From Tubulanus polymorphus (taxonomy: Eukaryota > Nemertea > Palaeonemertea > Tubulaniformes > Tubulanidae): a DNA stretch of 64,000 nucleotides. A program made the translations under genes and the position numbers. The stretch lies in contig NC_134025.1 in the NCBI RefSeq assembly GCF_964204645.1, positions 14,203,001-14,267,000 of the forward strand. Reading direction: 5' to 3'. Below, piece after piece: positions 1 through 11,054 of the stretch (positions are counted from its first letter, which is position 1; the number at the start of each line of letters is the position of its first letter). The notes under the pieces are model-generated. The model was not told where the DNA came from. It searched no databases and worked only from the letters and a program-made list of their open reading frames with translations.

Positions 1-1184
1 ATGTGCATTTTGAAATTTTTGATTCCTTTATTCTTTGTCATGAATAATTGTATTCCATCTTTAGTGTTCTGTAATTTTTTTCCAGAACCATGTAATGAAT
101 TATCCTCTGTTGTTCTAAAATCTAACCATAATGCATATTTATTACCGGTATAATAATCAATTTGATTAATGTTACAATTTTCAGATGATTTTACTTTTTC
201 ATTCATAAAATGTTTTCTAATTTCTGGCCATTAATCAATCATTCTCATTCCTTGACAAAATATTTTATTTGCTATTCCTTCGATAGTTATTTCTACTTTT
301 GTTATTTCAGGATTATAATAATTATCAACATTTATTGCGCCATTAGTATATGTTGCAATGGTAAAAAATATTAATATACCTTTAATAGATCTTCTTGGGA
401 AGTTAATATTCTCATTAATAATTTCATCATTTGCATTAATAGTTACAGTTTTAAATTTATCAATATAATCATATAATAATGAAAATCCTTGATTGTATTT
501 AGTTTGAATTATACTTGAAATATTTTCATCAGTTACTGTATCATATTCTAAACATATATTCGATAATTTATAACTCATATCTTTATTAACGCTAGATATT
601 ACGATTTCATTTACAGGAGCAAATGTTATTTCGAATATAACGTCTTCTTGAATTGCATATTTATATAAAGGTGCATTATTATTTATCAATTCAAAGTCTA
701 ATGGAATTTTATATTTGCTTCCATATATACCTTTTATCAATTTATCTACAGCATTAGTTAATATTGCATTATGCGCTTCTGGTCTTAATTTATTTTGGTT
801 TTCTGATTGGATGCCTTCAAATATCATATTATTTCTATTTTCTTTAGTTAACCATAAATCTTTATAATGCATAAATAAATTATAATCATCTAATGAGAAA
901 ACTGTTTCTGGACCAATCTTTATTGTTAACTTTTTAATCAAATATCTTCCAACATTATCAACAACATAATTATTATTATTACCGATTACTTTCATATCGG
1001 CTGATAAATAAATACTATTTGGAACATAAAAAGTATTTTGTGTTAATTGAGGGATTCTAACATATAAAGTTTCATCGGGATTAATATTAGAAGGGTTATG
1101 AGTAATTATATGATGTGATCTTTCTGCTTTAATAGCATTAGATATTCTATGATTCTTAGAAGGATTGATATAACTCCCACTCAT
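1..1184 (-). pseudogene. Polinton major capsid protein, partial, premature stop
   Basis: The N-terminal 317 codons (1184 down to 231) are open and match the capsid gene at 41648-42897. A CAA-to-TAA type change at 231-233 stops translation after the motif CQGMRMID, and recognisable coding sequence continues to the window edge. The segment around KIPLDFELINNNAPLYKYAI resembles the conserved core of double-jelly-roll major capsid proteins of Polintons and related dsDNA viruses, which form hexon-like capsomers. The start is fixed by homology and by the shared AAATAAATG context. This copy is open where the other copy is frameshifted, so neither visible copy is intact. The capsid assignment rests on recognised pattern and gene neighbourhood, not on an alignment search. 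Confidence 0.8.
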
Positions 1185-1200
1185 TTATTTAACAAAAAAA

Positions 1201-2665
1201 TTATTTATTTTTCATCATGTTTACTAATCCAAAAATAATAGCACTTACAACTGTAATTAAAAATAAAATAATATGTTCAGCAGCAAAGTTAATAATGTTT
1301 CCTGCAGATTTCAATATAAAACCAACAATTGATGCAATAACTCCTGGCAATGCTGCGGCAGATTTTTTAGATAGTTCCGATAAATATTTAGCTAATTTCT
1401 TTAAACCATCCTTAACTTTATCTTGTATAGAATTATTATTATCTGGGGGTTTATCTGGTTTATTGGGAGTAGGAGTAGATTTCAAAGCATTTGATATTGC
1501 TAAATCAATTGTTGTAAATAACATAATTACAGCTGTTAGAATTGAAAGAATTGTTATTCCTTCTAACTTAAATAATAATTTTATTCTATCTTTCAATGAT
1601 ATTTTAGAATCTGGTTTAATCAACAAATCTTTACAAATAACTTTAAATCTATTTATATTATAATCATATGATTTTAACAATAATTTAATTTCTTCTTTTT
1701 GTAATTCTATGTTATATTCTTAATCATCTTTTTCTATTTCTAAATACGCATTTCTTTTTTTAAATTCGATTTCTTCAATAACTTTATTATCTCTATCTAA
1801 TTTTAATTGTTCTATTTCTTTATTTTTATCAGTTAATTCTTTTTCTAAAGTTCTAATTTTTAAATCTCTTATACTTTTATCATGCGCAATTTTATCAACT
1901 TCATTTCTTATATTAATAATTTCTCTTATTGCTTTATCAGAAAGTATATTATTTAAATCTTCTAATTGTTGATCTGTTGCATCAAGTAATCCATTCGGTA
2001 AAAGTTTTTCAATTGGAACTCCTTTTGAATTATGTTTACTAGTTTTGGAAGTTATATTCTGTTCAGAAGTTGTTTCTGTTTCTAAATTATAATCGATTGT
2101 TTCAAATAATTCATTAATTCTTTGTTTAAATACTCTTTCATTTTTAATAATTTCTTCTTGTGTTACATCTTCTATTTCATTACTATTTCTTATTCTTTTA
2201 ATTCTAGATAGGTCTAACTAAAGTTGATTCTGCTAATATTTTGTTTTGTTTTTTATAAGAGATATCAATATAATAATCATCTTTCAAATGATAATAATAT
2301 TCACCATCTAATGATTTTAATTCTCTTACTAAATATCTAGCACCTCTATCATTGATATTATATCCAGATTTTTCAAATATAGGTTTGAAATTATAAACAT
2401 ATTCATTATATTCTAAATTTTGTTTTACTAAATCTGGATTTTCATTTTCAGGATTTATTCTCGATCTAGTTCTTCTATCAATTTCATCTGTTGATGGGCC
2501 TTTAGAACCACTATATGCTAAATTAGAATTATATGCTGATTCATTACCATCATTAATATTAGTTTCATTAAGATTAGCACCTGCATCATTATAATCATCA
2601 TCAATATATCCTTCATTATTATTTCCCATGCCATCCAATGGAATATCTTCTCCACCTTCTGCCAT
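1201..2665 (-). pseudogene. Coiled-coil membrane protein of Polinton, broken
   Basis: This is the counterpart of the 489-residue gene at 42966-44435. The acidic, Asn-rich N-terminus (2665 to 2204) and the hydrophobic C-terminus (1680 to 1201, with segments such as GITILSILTAVIMLF and HIILFLITVVSAIIFGLV) are open. The central coiled-coil region is broken by a deletion with stop near 1720 and a deletion near 2210 that shifts the frame. Function is unknown. A coiled coil followed by C-terminal membrane segments would fit a virion-membrane or scaffold role, but that is inference. It sits between the capsid gene and the large unknown gene in both copies. Confidence 0.8.
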
Positions 2666-2680
2666 TTACATAATAAAAAA

Positions 2681-3989
2681 TTAAAATTTAAAATATAATA
2701 TTCCTCCTATAACAATTCCTATACAAGTTAAAGCTAATTTAGTATTTTCATGTGATTTATTATCATCATTTAGTTTAATTATATCATGTTGAATATTATC
2801 AGTTTTTATATTTTCTGATGTATTGTAATCTTTTATTTTAGAATCATTATTTAATTTAATATTCTTAGTTTTAGTTTCAGTTGATTGAATATGTTTTTTA
2901 TTTTTTTCACCTTCCATTAATTTTGGAGCGGTAATAATCGTTTTATTTATATCATTCAATCCAAATGAATTATTTATTGTTGCAGTTTTAATTAGATTAT
3001 TATAACCAATTATATTTCCCATCTTTAATACTAAATCATTAGAAATAATTAATAGATTAGGGCCTATACAATAATTTAATCTAATATGTGATTTATCTAA
3101 ATAATTTTGATATCTTACAATGTTTTCTGGAATCGATCTATTTTTATCATTATGAATTGAATCTTCAAATAATACTTTGAATTGTTTCTGCGCATCGAAT
3201 GAAGTGTTATCATTTCCAATTACTGGGGATCTTGTTTCAACTTGCGCACCTAAAATACATATCAAATAAGTTCTAATAGATTGATTTATTCTTTGTATTC
3301 CGGCTTTAAGTAAAACCTTCACTATTTTCTAAAATGAAATTAACCCAACCATTATTATTATCAATTTTATAATTATGATAAGCTCCAATTCTATGCATAT
3401 AATCAATTCTTTTTATTTCATACTGTTCACCAATACCTTGCAATTTACCATGCGCTCTGAAATCGGAATTAATATTTATACTAAATTCATTACATACTTT
3501 ATAAAACTTAGATAGATTAATATTATTATCCAATTCTTTAAAGTATTTGGATCCGGGCAAAGGACATTCTAATTCATTTAATATTATTCTGATTTGAAAA
3601 TATGTGTGAAATCTAGATATTGTGTGAATTAATTTTAAATCAGAATACTTCAAATTCTTATCTAAGTTATTTAAATGATCATTCCAACTTATTCCACATC
3701 CTGTTGTTGCACGATAAACAGCAAAATCTAATTGGTTCTGCTAATATTTCATATTAGATTTTACTTTATATATATGATATTCATCTCGAGTAAAAGTAAC
3801 TTCATATGTATTAAATATATTTTCCATTTTAGAAATAAAAAACTGTGATTCAGTAACATAAATTTCTAAATTAGTTAATGAATTTAAAACTACATTCCTA
3901 TATGTAATATTTTTCTTAAAATCTATTGCAGGAATATTATATTTAATTGATCTATTATATTGGAAAGCTTTTGGAAAACTATCTACCAT
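2681..3989 (-). pseudogene. Large unknown Polinton protein with C-terminal TM, broken
   Basis: Homologue of the 462-residue gene at 44452-45840. Three open pieces in different frames cover it: 3989-3741 (N-terminus, MVDSFPKAFQYN), 3653-3306 (middle) and 3322-2681 (C-terminus, ending in a short membrane segment, CIGIVIGGILYF). Indels near 3315 and 3700 separate them. The middle piece includes a stretch (around EQYEIKRIDYMHRIGAY) with no clear match in the intact copy, so some sequence was replaced or lost. No known domain was recognised. Confidence 0.78.
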
Positions 3990-4005
3990 TTATATAATTA
4001 AAAAA

Positions 4006-4440
4006 TTAATAATTAACTAATTCTTTTAATAATTTATCTTGTTCTTCAACTGTTATATGACCATTTAAACTTATTATATAATCTAGTGTATTCTTCAATT
4101 TATTAATTTCTTTTATATTAGTTTTAATTTTTTCTTTATTACTTTTTATATTTAATTTTGAACTTATACCAGTTAATACACTTGAACTTAATCCTAATAC
4201 ACCAATTGATATAGCTAAAGGTGTTAATGGACTGAATATTGCTAGAAATGTTATTACAGAACTAATTGTAACCGAACTATTTATAATCAAATAATATATA
4301 ATTTTACTTTTTAAATATTTTTTCTTTTTTATCTTTAAGTCACTTTCAAATTCTAATATTTGTTTTTCTAAATATGTTTTTAATTTAGTTTTATTTATAT
4401 CATGAGGAATAATATCAATATTATCAACTTTATCTTCCAT
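4006..4440 (-). CDS. Small coiled-coil/two-TM Polinton protein (144 aa)
   Basis: An open frame nearly identical to the 142-residue gene at 45857-46285, with a two-residue length difference at the KIKTNIKEINKL segment. It has a charged coiled-coil N-terminus rich in Lys and Glu, two hydrophobic segments at about residues 48-95 (including SSVITFLAIFSPLTPLAI), then a second charged helix. The architecture suggests a small membrane protein with both ends on the same side. Function is unknown. It retains its reading frame although most neighbours are broken. The start is supported by the TAATTTTTTAATTATATAAATG-type context shared by its neighbours. Confidence 0.8.
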   Translation of the reverse strand: MEDKVDNIDIIPHDINKTKLKTYLEKQILEFESDLKIKKKKYLKSKIIYYLIINSSVTISSVITFLAIFSPLTPLAISIGVLGLSSSVLTGISSKLNIKSNKEKIKTNIKEINKLKNTLDYIISLNGHITVEEQDKLLKELVNY

Positions 4441-4459
4441 TTATTTAGCAAAAAAATTA

Positions 4460-4882
4460 CTAATTAGTAAACTTATAAGCAACAAATATAACAATAACTG
4501 TTCCGCCTAAAATCCATATTATTTCATATTTCTGTTGTTCATTACTTGGGGTATAATAATCTGATATTGTAGGTTTATGTAGATGTAATTTTTCTTTATT
4601 GGTTACCGCGTTATATAAACTCATTGCATCATCAACTGATTGAAAATCTCTATGTGAAATCTTCTGATCATATAATTCTTTATTGATGTAATCCATATAG
4701 TTTTGCCTCTTTTCTCTATATTCTTCTGCTGCTTTATTGTATTTCTCTAATGCTAAGTTATGTCTTTTTTGTTCTGTTATTGATCCATTTTTATCAATAT
4801 GCTTAAATAAATAACCACCACCAGTAAATGCTAAAGCGTTAACAATTGCCGAACCTATAATAGTTATAACTGCAGAAGCCAT
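4460..4882 (-). CDS. Small Polinton membrane protein (140 aa)
   Basis: An open frame closely matching 46305-46727. The N-terminus is hydrophobic and glycine-rich (MASAVITIIGSAIVNALAF), followed by a helical, charged, Tyr-rich middle (EKYNKAAEEYREKRQNYMDY) and a C-terminal membrane anchor (IWILGGTVIVIFVAYKF). This is a bitopic or hairpin membrane protein layout of unknown function, conserved in both copies, and located among virion-type genes. Both copies have the same length, so purifying selection or recent common origin is plausible. The gene starts directly after a CTAAATAA box. Confidence 0.8.
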   Translation of the reverse strand: MASAVITIIGSAIVNALAFTGGGYLFKHIDKNGSITEQKRHNLALEKYNKAAEEYREKRQNYMDYINKELYDQKISHRDFQSVDDAMSLYNAVTNKEKLHLHKPTISDYYTPSNEQQKYEIIWILGGTVIVIFVAYKFTN

Positions 4883-4906
4883 TTATTTAGTAAAATAATT
4901 ATGCAT

Positions 4907-5125
4907 TTATATGGGAGGAATATATTTTTGTTTTTCTAAATAATCAATAGTTAAATTAGATAAAGTAACTGCTAATGTTAATTTTAAAATATCATTGATA
5001 TCATATCTATCAGCATTAACACTTCCCATTTTAAATACTTTTTTTAATACCATTGAATAACCAACAGTTCCAACTGATAGTAATGCGCCTTATAATCCAG
5101 TTATAATCCACTTATTGTCACTCAT
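4907..5125 (-). pseudogene. Small TM Polinton protein, nonsense by in-frame deletion
   Basis: Counterpart of the 73-residue gene at 46752-46973. A three-base deletion near codon 12 leaves the length in frame but joins the flanking bases into a TAA stop, so only the first eleven or so residues (MSDNKWIITGL) can be made. The remaining sequence still reads as the same small membrane protein. It is a clear example of decay by a length-neutral deletion. Confidence 0.75.
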
Positions 5126-5467
5126 TTATTTATCAAAAAAATTACTATCATCAAAATATTTAGTTAACTTATTTATGATTAATTCAACATTTATTTCATT
5201 ACTACTTTTATGATTATCATATATTTTTGTTAATATGTTTTTAATATCATCAATAATTCCATCTTCATTTAATTCATAATATTCTAAAGGTGATTTAATT
5301 AAATCAATTACTTTTTCTATATTATAATTTTCTTTATTAATCATTGATGTATTGTTAAATGATTTACTTTTTATATCAGTAATTACATCATTTAGTTTAA
5401 TTCTCATTTCTTTTCCATGTTTAAAATCAAACCCAAAACATATACTCGGCCCAACAGTTATATTCAT
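5126..5467 (-). CDS. Unknown Polinton protein (113 aa)
   Basis: Open frame of identical length to 46974-47315, differing by a few substitutions. The N-terminus MNITVGPSICFGFDF is hydrophobic and Cys-containing but short; the rest is a soluble acidic helical protein. No known domain was recognised. Its last codons (NFFDK and stop) also form the TAATTTTTTTGATAAATAA box that precedes the next gene downstream on the minus strand, so the end of the coding sequence doubles as a gene-start signal. Confidence 0.75.
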   Translation of the reverse strand: MNITVGPSICFGFDFKHGKEMRIKLNDVITDIKSKSFNNTSMINKENYNIEKVIDLIKSPLEYYELNEDGIIDDIKNILTKIYDNHKSSNEINVELIINKLTKYFDDSNFFDK

Positions 5468-5484
5468 TTATATAGTGAAAAAAA

Positions 5485-6265
5485 TTACTCTTTACATCTT
5501 ATAACTAATTCATAAATTACAGGAAAGTTATTCAAATCAATTAAATATCCATTGTGATTTCTAATTTCTAATCTAAAATTATTAAAACGAGGAATGCATG
5601 GTTTGAAATCACACTCTGTTAAATTATAATTTATTTGCGTTCCAAATTCTTTAACATTCTTCAATGGTAAAATATTTAGTAAACCAGAATTACAAGTTAT
5701 ATCTTTAGTTGCTTCGAATGTTTTTGTAGGATCGATTAAATTGCAATAAATATAAAAGTGTGTAAAAGGTATTAAGTTAGGTGTAGCATCAATATTTGTA
5801 AAAGATTTATCTGGAGGAATTCCTAACAGTTTAGCTAGTTTAGACAGTTTTAACAGTTTAGGTTTTTTTTACCATAAATGCATGTTTTTCAATATCAGAC
5901 AACCTTATCTTTATTTTGTCAGAACTCTCACTTTTTAGAAATCTTATATTAAACCCGGAATTATTACCTGACTTGTGCCAGGCTTTTCTGTTAATTTCTT
6001 GTGCTAATGTATCTAAATTATATAACCCCGGTTTTAAATATATATAGGCCCATTCATTTTTATTTTTATTAAAAATTAAAAAAGCTCTATGTTCAATAGT
6101 TTTATCCGATATATCATAAAAAGAATTACATAAACTTATATTTACTAATTTTAAATCTACACAATTCTTGAATTCTCTATCTAATTGTACTAGTAAATTA
6201 TGTGATTTATAATTTGTAAGCCTTCTTGAATCAACAAATATTCTGTATTCTTTTAATTCTACCAT
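5485..6265 (-). pseudogene. Polinton minor capsid (penton-like) protein, broken
   Basis: The first 135 residues (6265 to 5858) match the intact minor capsid gene at 47332-48090. A longer T run (plus strand) near 5866 shifts the frame, and a short repeated insertion (units of AGTTTA/AGTTTTAAC type) sits at 5828-5860. The remaining C-terminal half, ending at the stop at 5485-5487, is recognisable in another frame. The family is the single-jelly-roll penton-like protein of Polintons, placed here by the GLYNLxTLxxEINR segment and by gene order. Confidence 0.78.
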
Positions 6266-6282
6266 TTATTTTACATATTTTC

Positions 6283-6634
6283 TTATTCGAAATCTATTTC
6301 ATGATGCCCTTTTTCATTATTACCTTTGTATACGAAATAGAAATCTCCAGAACATAATTCTTCTAGATCTTCACTTGATAATCTATGAAATCTATCTGGT
6401 AAATATGTTCTGAATTTATATGTATTTCCTTTTAATCCTTCATATTCTAAGTGTATAACTAATTTATCTCCATAGTTATTAGTGACTGTATCAATTTGTA
6501 ATTAGATAGTTCTTATGAATTGTTAATTCTGTTAACTTTTTGAATTTATAATCTACAGATTTTACATTTGTTATATCTTTAATTCTATCTAGAAATAATT
6601 TGTTGTTCTCACTGTGTGCTTGTTTACTCTCCAT
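6283..6634 (-). pseudogene. Small OB-like Polinton protein, broken
   Basis: Counterpart of the 113-residue gene at 48108-48449. A small deletion near 6495 shifts the frame and further indels occur near 6595, so no long open frame remains. The start (6634-6632) retains the TTTTAATAAAAATATGTATT upstream box typical of the replication-type genes in the intact element. Confidence 0.7.
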
Positions 6635-6663
6635 TTATAATACATATTTTTATTAAAATTTGA

Positions 6664-9279
6664 TTAACACGTTAGAATTCTTTTCATTATCTCGTTCTCT
6701 TTTGTTTCTTCTCTTTTAAATTTTAAGTATTCATCTAAATTACAACCATAAGCAACTGTATGAATTCCATCATCTAAAATATATCTTTTATCATCAAATG
6801 GGTTTAGACTTATCTTTTCAATTTCTTCAATAAAAATTTCATGATCTTCAGATCTTAAACATCTCATCTTATGTTTTCTAACTTCTTCACTGAATATACA
6901 ATTGATGTAATCTTTGAAATGAATATTCTTTTCTACTACACTTTTAGTTATTCCTTTTAACTTTTTAGCTTCATGTTCTTTAGTTTTATATGAATACATT
7001 TTAGATCTAATACCGATGAATTCAATCATTTCTTCACCACCTAATTCATCTTTGAATTCACCGGGAACTTTTTTTTTATCATTGCTAAACAATTCATGAT
7101 CTTTAGGATAATTACTGAAATCAAAATGATGTTTTAATATTTTTAAATCATCAGTTATGTTATTAGTTTTTATCTTTAATATGTAACTGTCAGTATCAAA
7201 ATATAATATTTCTATATGTGTTTCTCCAAAAAGTGGTTGTAATACATAATAATAAAATTCATACATTAGTAATTTTGATAATTCTAAAACTGATGCTCCA
7301 ACATAGATTGGTTTGTTAAATTTCATGTTGTTCTTCTCATTTTAACTGCGGCTAAATTTTCATCAAATATTCTGTTACCAATGAACTTAGGATATGTTTG
7401 TAAATGCCTTATCCTTTTACCATTACTAACTAACTCAATATCATTTCTATTTCTAATATTTTCACAAGTCTTACCATAGAATGCATTATTCATTAACTTG
7501 AAGAAATCTTTTTCGAAATCAGTTTTAGCTTCAGTTCTCTGTTTGGTGTTAAAATCTATATATTTTTCTAACCACTTAGATTGACTAAATGAAATATATC
7601 TATGTACTTTTTTTAGAACCATTCCTTGATTCAAATAAAACTTTAACATTCTATAATGTACTACATAATTAGATTTATCTTCTTGAGTTACCATTAACTT
7701 TTCTGTATGAATAAGATTTTCGGGTTTAATTCTTTTTTGGTAATTTGATAATTCTTCATGAGTTACAGTTTTATGTTCTGGACAGTATGCTAGATTTCTA
7801 GATTTAAATTTAATATGTTCAGGATATTCTAAATCTACAACAAAGAAGTAACCAGTATCTGAATCATCTGCAATATCTAGAATTCTTTTCTTCCAATCAA
7901 ATTTATCATTATTTTCATTCTGTAAAACTTCAGTTAATTCAAATACTCCATAAGGTTGTGGTTCCATCATTGCCCAACCATACAAATTATTTGCATCTAT
8001 ATATAATAACTTATATCCAGGGTTATCATTTACATTGAAATATCTATCACCTAATACACCTGAAACTCCTCCTCTTATAGATTTTTCAAATAATAGTAAT
8101 TGATCTATATTTGTTAACAAATCCATTTTTATATCTGTAAATTTTAATCCACAATCCCATGTTAAACCTGGTGATGAATAACAATGACAAGGATCAATGT
8201 TAAAATATTTTAGTTTAACATCTCTAAACCTTTCGAATATATCGGTTAATAATAATACATCTGATTTTAAATATAAATCTACTAATTGCCCATGATTTTC
8301 TATTTTGAAATGATTCCAAATATTCAATGTTCTATTATATACTTCATCTTTAACATATTCATTTTTTAATTCATCATAGAATTGTTCTTTTAATAATTCA
8401 GTTATGTTAAAATCATTATGTTTTTTATAGAAAGAATATGGAATTGCGCCTTATTATCTCATTAATTGGAAATCATCATTATTTGGGTAGTGTTGCTTTA
8501 ATATTTTCAATTCATCATCAACTAATGATTTTGATAAGTTATCTAATGAACTATTTAAAAATCTATATGAATCTATAAATCTTAGGCAACCAAATTGGAA
8601 TGATATATAATTCTCAGATGTTTTAGCTAACATTCTTAATTTATAAGTTGGTATTTTATCTTTTGATCTATTTGAATTTAATCTTTCTATTTCATTATTA
8701 ATTTCTTCTATTTTATGGCATAACTGTTTGATGAATAAATGTGCATCATATCCTGATAGATTATGAAATATAACTGGTACAAAGTTAATTTTCTTAGCTT
8801 GTAAGTTACAATTCTCATGCGCGGCGCCTCTAAGCTTTCCGTTCAAATGATCATGGTCTCTTACTTTTTTATCTTTATAATTAAATATCTTTTCACAATA
8901 ATAACATTTATCTGCAAACGCAAATTCTTCTTTATCTTCTTCTGTCATTATAATTTCTATATTTGTATTCAATAATTTACTAAATCTTATTTCATATTCA
9001 ATTAATAAGTCACAAAAATGATTGATAACATTTTCATTTCTATAATGATAATATTCACTTTCAATTAGCTCTGGATAATCAGATTTAATATATAACCCGA
9101 AAGCAGCAGCTGATTGATGAATCTTTTTAATAGTATTTGTTTTTGGTGGTTCATCTGAATAATCATTTTCATTAGAATTTAGTTTCTTTCTTTTATAATA
9201 TATTTCTTTTCTATCTTGATCAGTTAATTCTTTATTTAATGATTCAAAATCTCCATATATAACAAATGGTACTTTATTT
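6664..9279 (-). pseudogene. Polinton DNA polymerase B, 5'-truncated and broken
   Basis: Three open blocks cover residues about 480 to the C-terminus of the intact PolB at 48478-52509: 9279-8454 (exonuclease motifs GDFESL and HNLSGYDAH, and the zinc-knuckle-like CYYCEKIF insert), 8450-7323 (polymerase motif A, LLYIDANNLYG, and motif B, NNAFYGKT) and 7326-6664 (motif C, YFDTDSYIL, and the C-terminus). Two adjacent TAA codons stop the first block at 8453, and a one-base deletion at about 7325 separates the last two. The N-terminal zinc-finger region is absent because the element is truncated here. Confidence 0.9.
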
Positions 9280-9310
9280 ATTAGTGTTCCCAGTGAGTTT
9301 GTTATGTTCA

Positions 9311-9600
9311 TTTCATGTACTGATCATAAGTACTGATTCCATATTTATAGGTATTATCTTTTAGCTATGATTTCATTTCCATCGTTTTTCATTGAAGTTG
9401 CAAATTATAGGTTGCAAAGAAATCGACTAAACCTTTGAAGGCTCCTGAATGTTTAGCTATTCAAATTAACAGGTAAATACTTAATCTGTCAATTTGCTTA
9501 AACTGCTTTTGTGTAACTGAAAACACATTTTTTGAGGCACCCTGTAACACATTTTTTTAGGCACCCTGTAGAATGGTATTTTACGCATGGCATATGAACA
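9311..9600. repeat. Short tandem repeat in non-coding junction
   Basis: This stretch joins the Polinton break to the ubiquitin-protease exons. At about 9520-9572 a unit of roughly 27 bases containing GGCACCCTGTA is present twice in tandem. No gene is seen otherwise. Confidence 0.6.
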
Positions 9601-10403
9601 ATATCTCTAGAATTGATTGTTGGAGTTAAAACTAATAGACTTGTCCTTTTAAGATTCAGTAAGACATTGGAAAAAAGAAATGATTTTGTGAGATTTGATG
9701 AAGTTCTAAGCTTCCACAACGAGGTATGCTCATTTACTGAAGATATTCTAGTTCTTTAGGAATACTGCACATAAATAACACTGTCACATATTTTTCTGAA
9801 TTTTAAACTTTGCAGTGTTGTGGTTCATCAAGGCTCTTCTTTGGAAGGAGGACATTATATATCTTTTGTTTGCGATATTGATGGTAAATGGTTTGAAACA
9901 AATGACAGTAAGGTACTGTAAATCCATTGATCATTTGCAACAAGGAATATTTTATCATTTATTGATTATTCATCAGACACCTGGCAGCTATGTCTTGAAC
10001 ATGAGTCGGATAACTAAGGCGAATCACCATTCTGACGCAGCACCTAATTCTTTAATCTGTTTCATGCCCATTCTGTCACATTATATAACAAAAACCAATG
10101 CAAAATATGCAATTACAGGCAAAAGTGACTCAAAAGTTTTATTATCATAAAATAATCGCTACGGACAAACCCTTTGGAACCACAGGAGCTCTATATGAAA
10201 AACAAGCATACATCCTGTATATTTTTGTCATAATATCAAATGAGGACAGAGAAGTTAGTTCCGTTCATTTGAACAATATAATGTAACTTAATCTTTATTT
10301 TAGGTATTGAGAGAGCCAATAAGGATTGGGTCCTATCCCAGAATGCTTACATGCTATTTTATATAAAAGTACCAGTATGTGTTCTTTCTTATTTTGTCAT
10401 ATA
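9601..10403 (+). CDS. C-terminal exons of a ubiquitin-specific protease (USP), partial
   Basis: Three exon-like blocks encode the end of a USP/UCH catalytic domain, which removes ubiquitin from proteins. Block 1 (about 9610-9723) encodes NRLVLLRFSKT and VRFDEVLSFHNE, the usual beta-strand segment, and ends at a GTATGC donor. Block 2 (about 9790-9912) encodes SVVVHQGSSLEGGHYISFV and KWFETNDSKV: the catalytic His is in GGHY and the Asn/Asp element in ETNDSKV. It ends at GTACTG. Block 3 (about 10303-10403) encodes DWVLSQNAYMLFYIK, the typical final USP strand, and reaches a stop. The Cys-box exons are not visible; the Polinton occupies the upstream DNA. Exact splice junctions are uncertain and phases do not all agree, so this may be a living gene with unseen small exons or a decayed fragment. 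Confidence 0.72.
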
Positions 10404-10427
10404 ATATTCAACTTTATGTAGAGTAAA

Positions 10428-10750
10428 CCCTTAACTTGCTGCAGGCGACTGAGTCGACACACTGGGGATCTGCCGTAGGCAACTGTATTCAACAGCCCGG
10501 CCTATCTCGCATTAAAAGTTCGTTTTTATGTCACAAGCGCCTCGCAGCGCGTTGAGCCATAGTTCTTAACACATGGCAACTCCCTATACTCGTGAATCCG
10601 AACCCGGAAGTGATTTCACTTTTCGCGCTGGGTCCCCAAAAATGACCCCACCCAGTGTACCCCCTCTTTCAAAAATCTAATTAATTTCATCAACATGCAA
10701 ATGATCTTGCACACACAGGACTTAACAATAAAGCTGCCAGCAGTTAAGGG
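10428..10750. mobile_element. Candidate TTAA-type MITE (323 bp)
   Basis: The ends are imperfect inverted repeats: CCCTTAACTTGCTGCAGGC on the left, and on the right the complement of CCCTTAACTGCTGGCAGC. The right end is followed by TTAA; the left is preceded by TAAA, which would be a one-base-mutated target site. TTAA targets and CCCTT-type ends recall piggyBac-like elements. There is no coding sequence. It lies immediately after the last USP exon. Confidence 0.5.
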
Positions 10751-10910
10751 TTAAACTCGCCAGTAATGCACGATACAACGGTAATTAGGATTTAGGATGC
10801 AATATATATTTTTAATGAGTCTAAATATTATTTTTCAGACAAGGACTACGGCAGATAATTCACATCAACCTACGGAAGCCCCTAGGTGACATACGAGAAA
10901 ATTTTTTCAC

Positions 10911-11054
10911 AATTTCGACTTATTAAGTCGAATTCCGACTTAAGAAGTCGAATTTCGACATAATAAGTCGAATTTCGTGTTAATTAAGTCGAATTTCGAC
11001 TTAATAAGTCGAAATTCGACATGAAAATAAAACTCGAAATTCGAGTTTTATTTT
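10911..11054. repeat. Tandem palindromic AAGTCGAATTTCGACTT repeats
   Basis: Several 18-22 base units built on AAGTCGAATTTCGACTT run from 10911 to about 11020. Each unit is nearly self-complementary. The block ends in a perfect 15-bp inverted repeat with a one-base spacer (11024-11054, arms beginning AAAATAAAACTCGAA). It can fold into alternative hairpins. It contains no gene. Confidence 0.8.

Larger units (their letters stand above)
1..9279 (-). mobile_element. Truncated, decayed Polinton (copy 1)
   Basis: This block is collinear gene by gene with 41.7-51.1 kb of the complete Polinton at 34008-52995, on the same strand: major capsid, coiled-coil membrane protein, large unknown protein, four small proteins, minor capsid, OB-like protein and PolB. 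Similarity stops abruptly at 9279, inside PolB at about residue 480 of the intact homologue, so the polymerase N-terminus, the right TIR and any right target duplication are missing. The left side runs off the window. Seven of ten genes carry nonsense codons or indels; three small genes remain open. It is an older relative rather than a recent duplicate, because substitutions are spread throughout. The break could be a deletion or an aborted insertion. Confidence 0.93.

Noticed and set aside
1217-1663. Antisense open frame opposite the coiled-coil gene, present in both Polinton copies (also 42862-43431)
   Set aside because: It is a mirror of the hydrophobic C-terminus of the minus-strand gene. 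AT-rich codons make the antisense frame open by chance, and conservation follows from the sense gene.
10911-11054. CRISPR-like array
   Set aside because: Units are contiguous palindromes without unique spacers, and the DNA is animal genomic.
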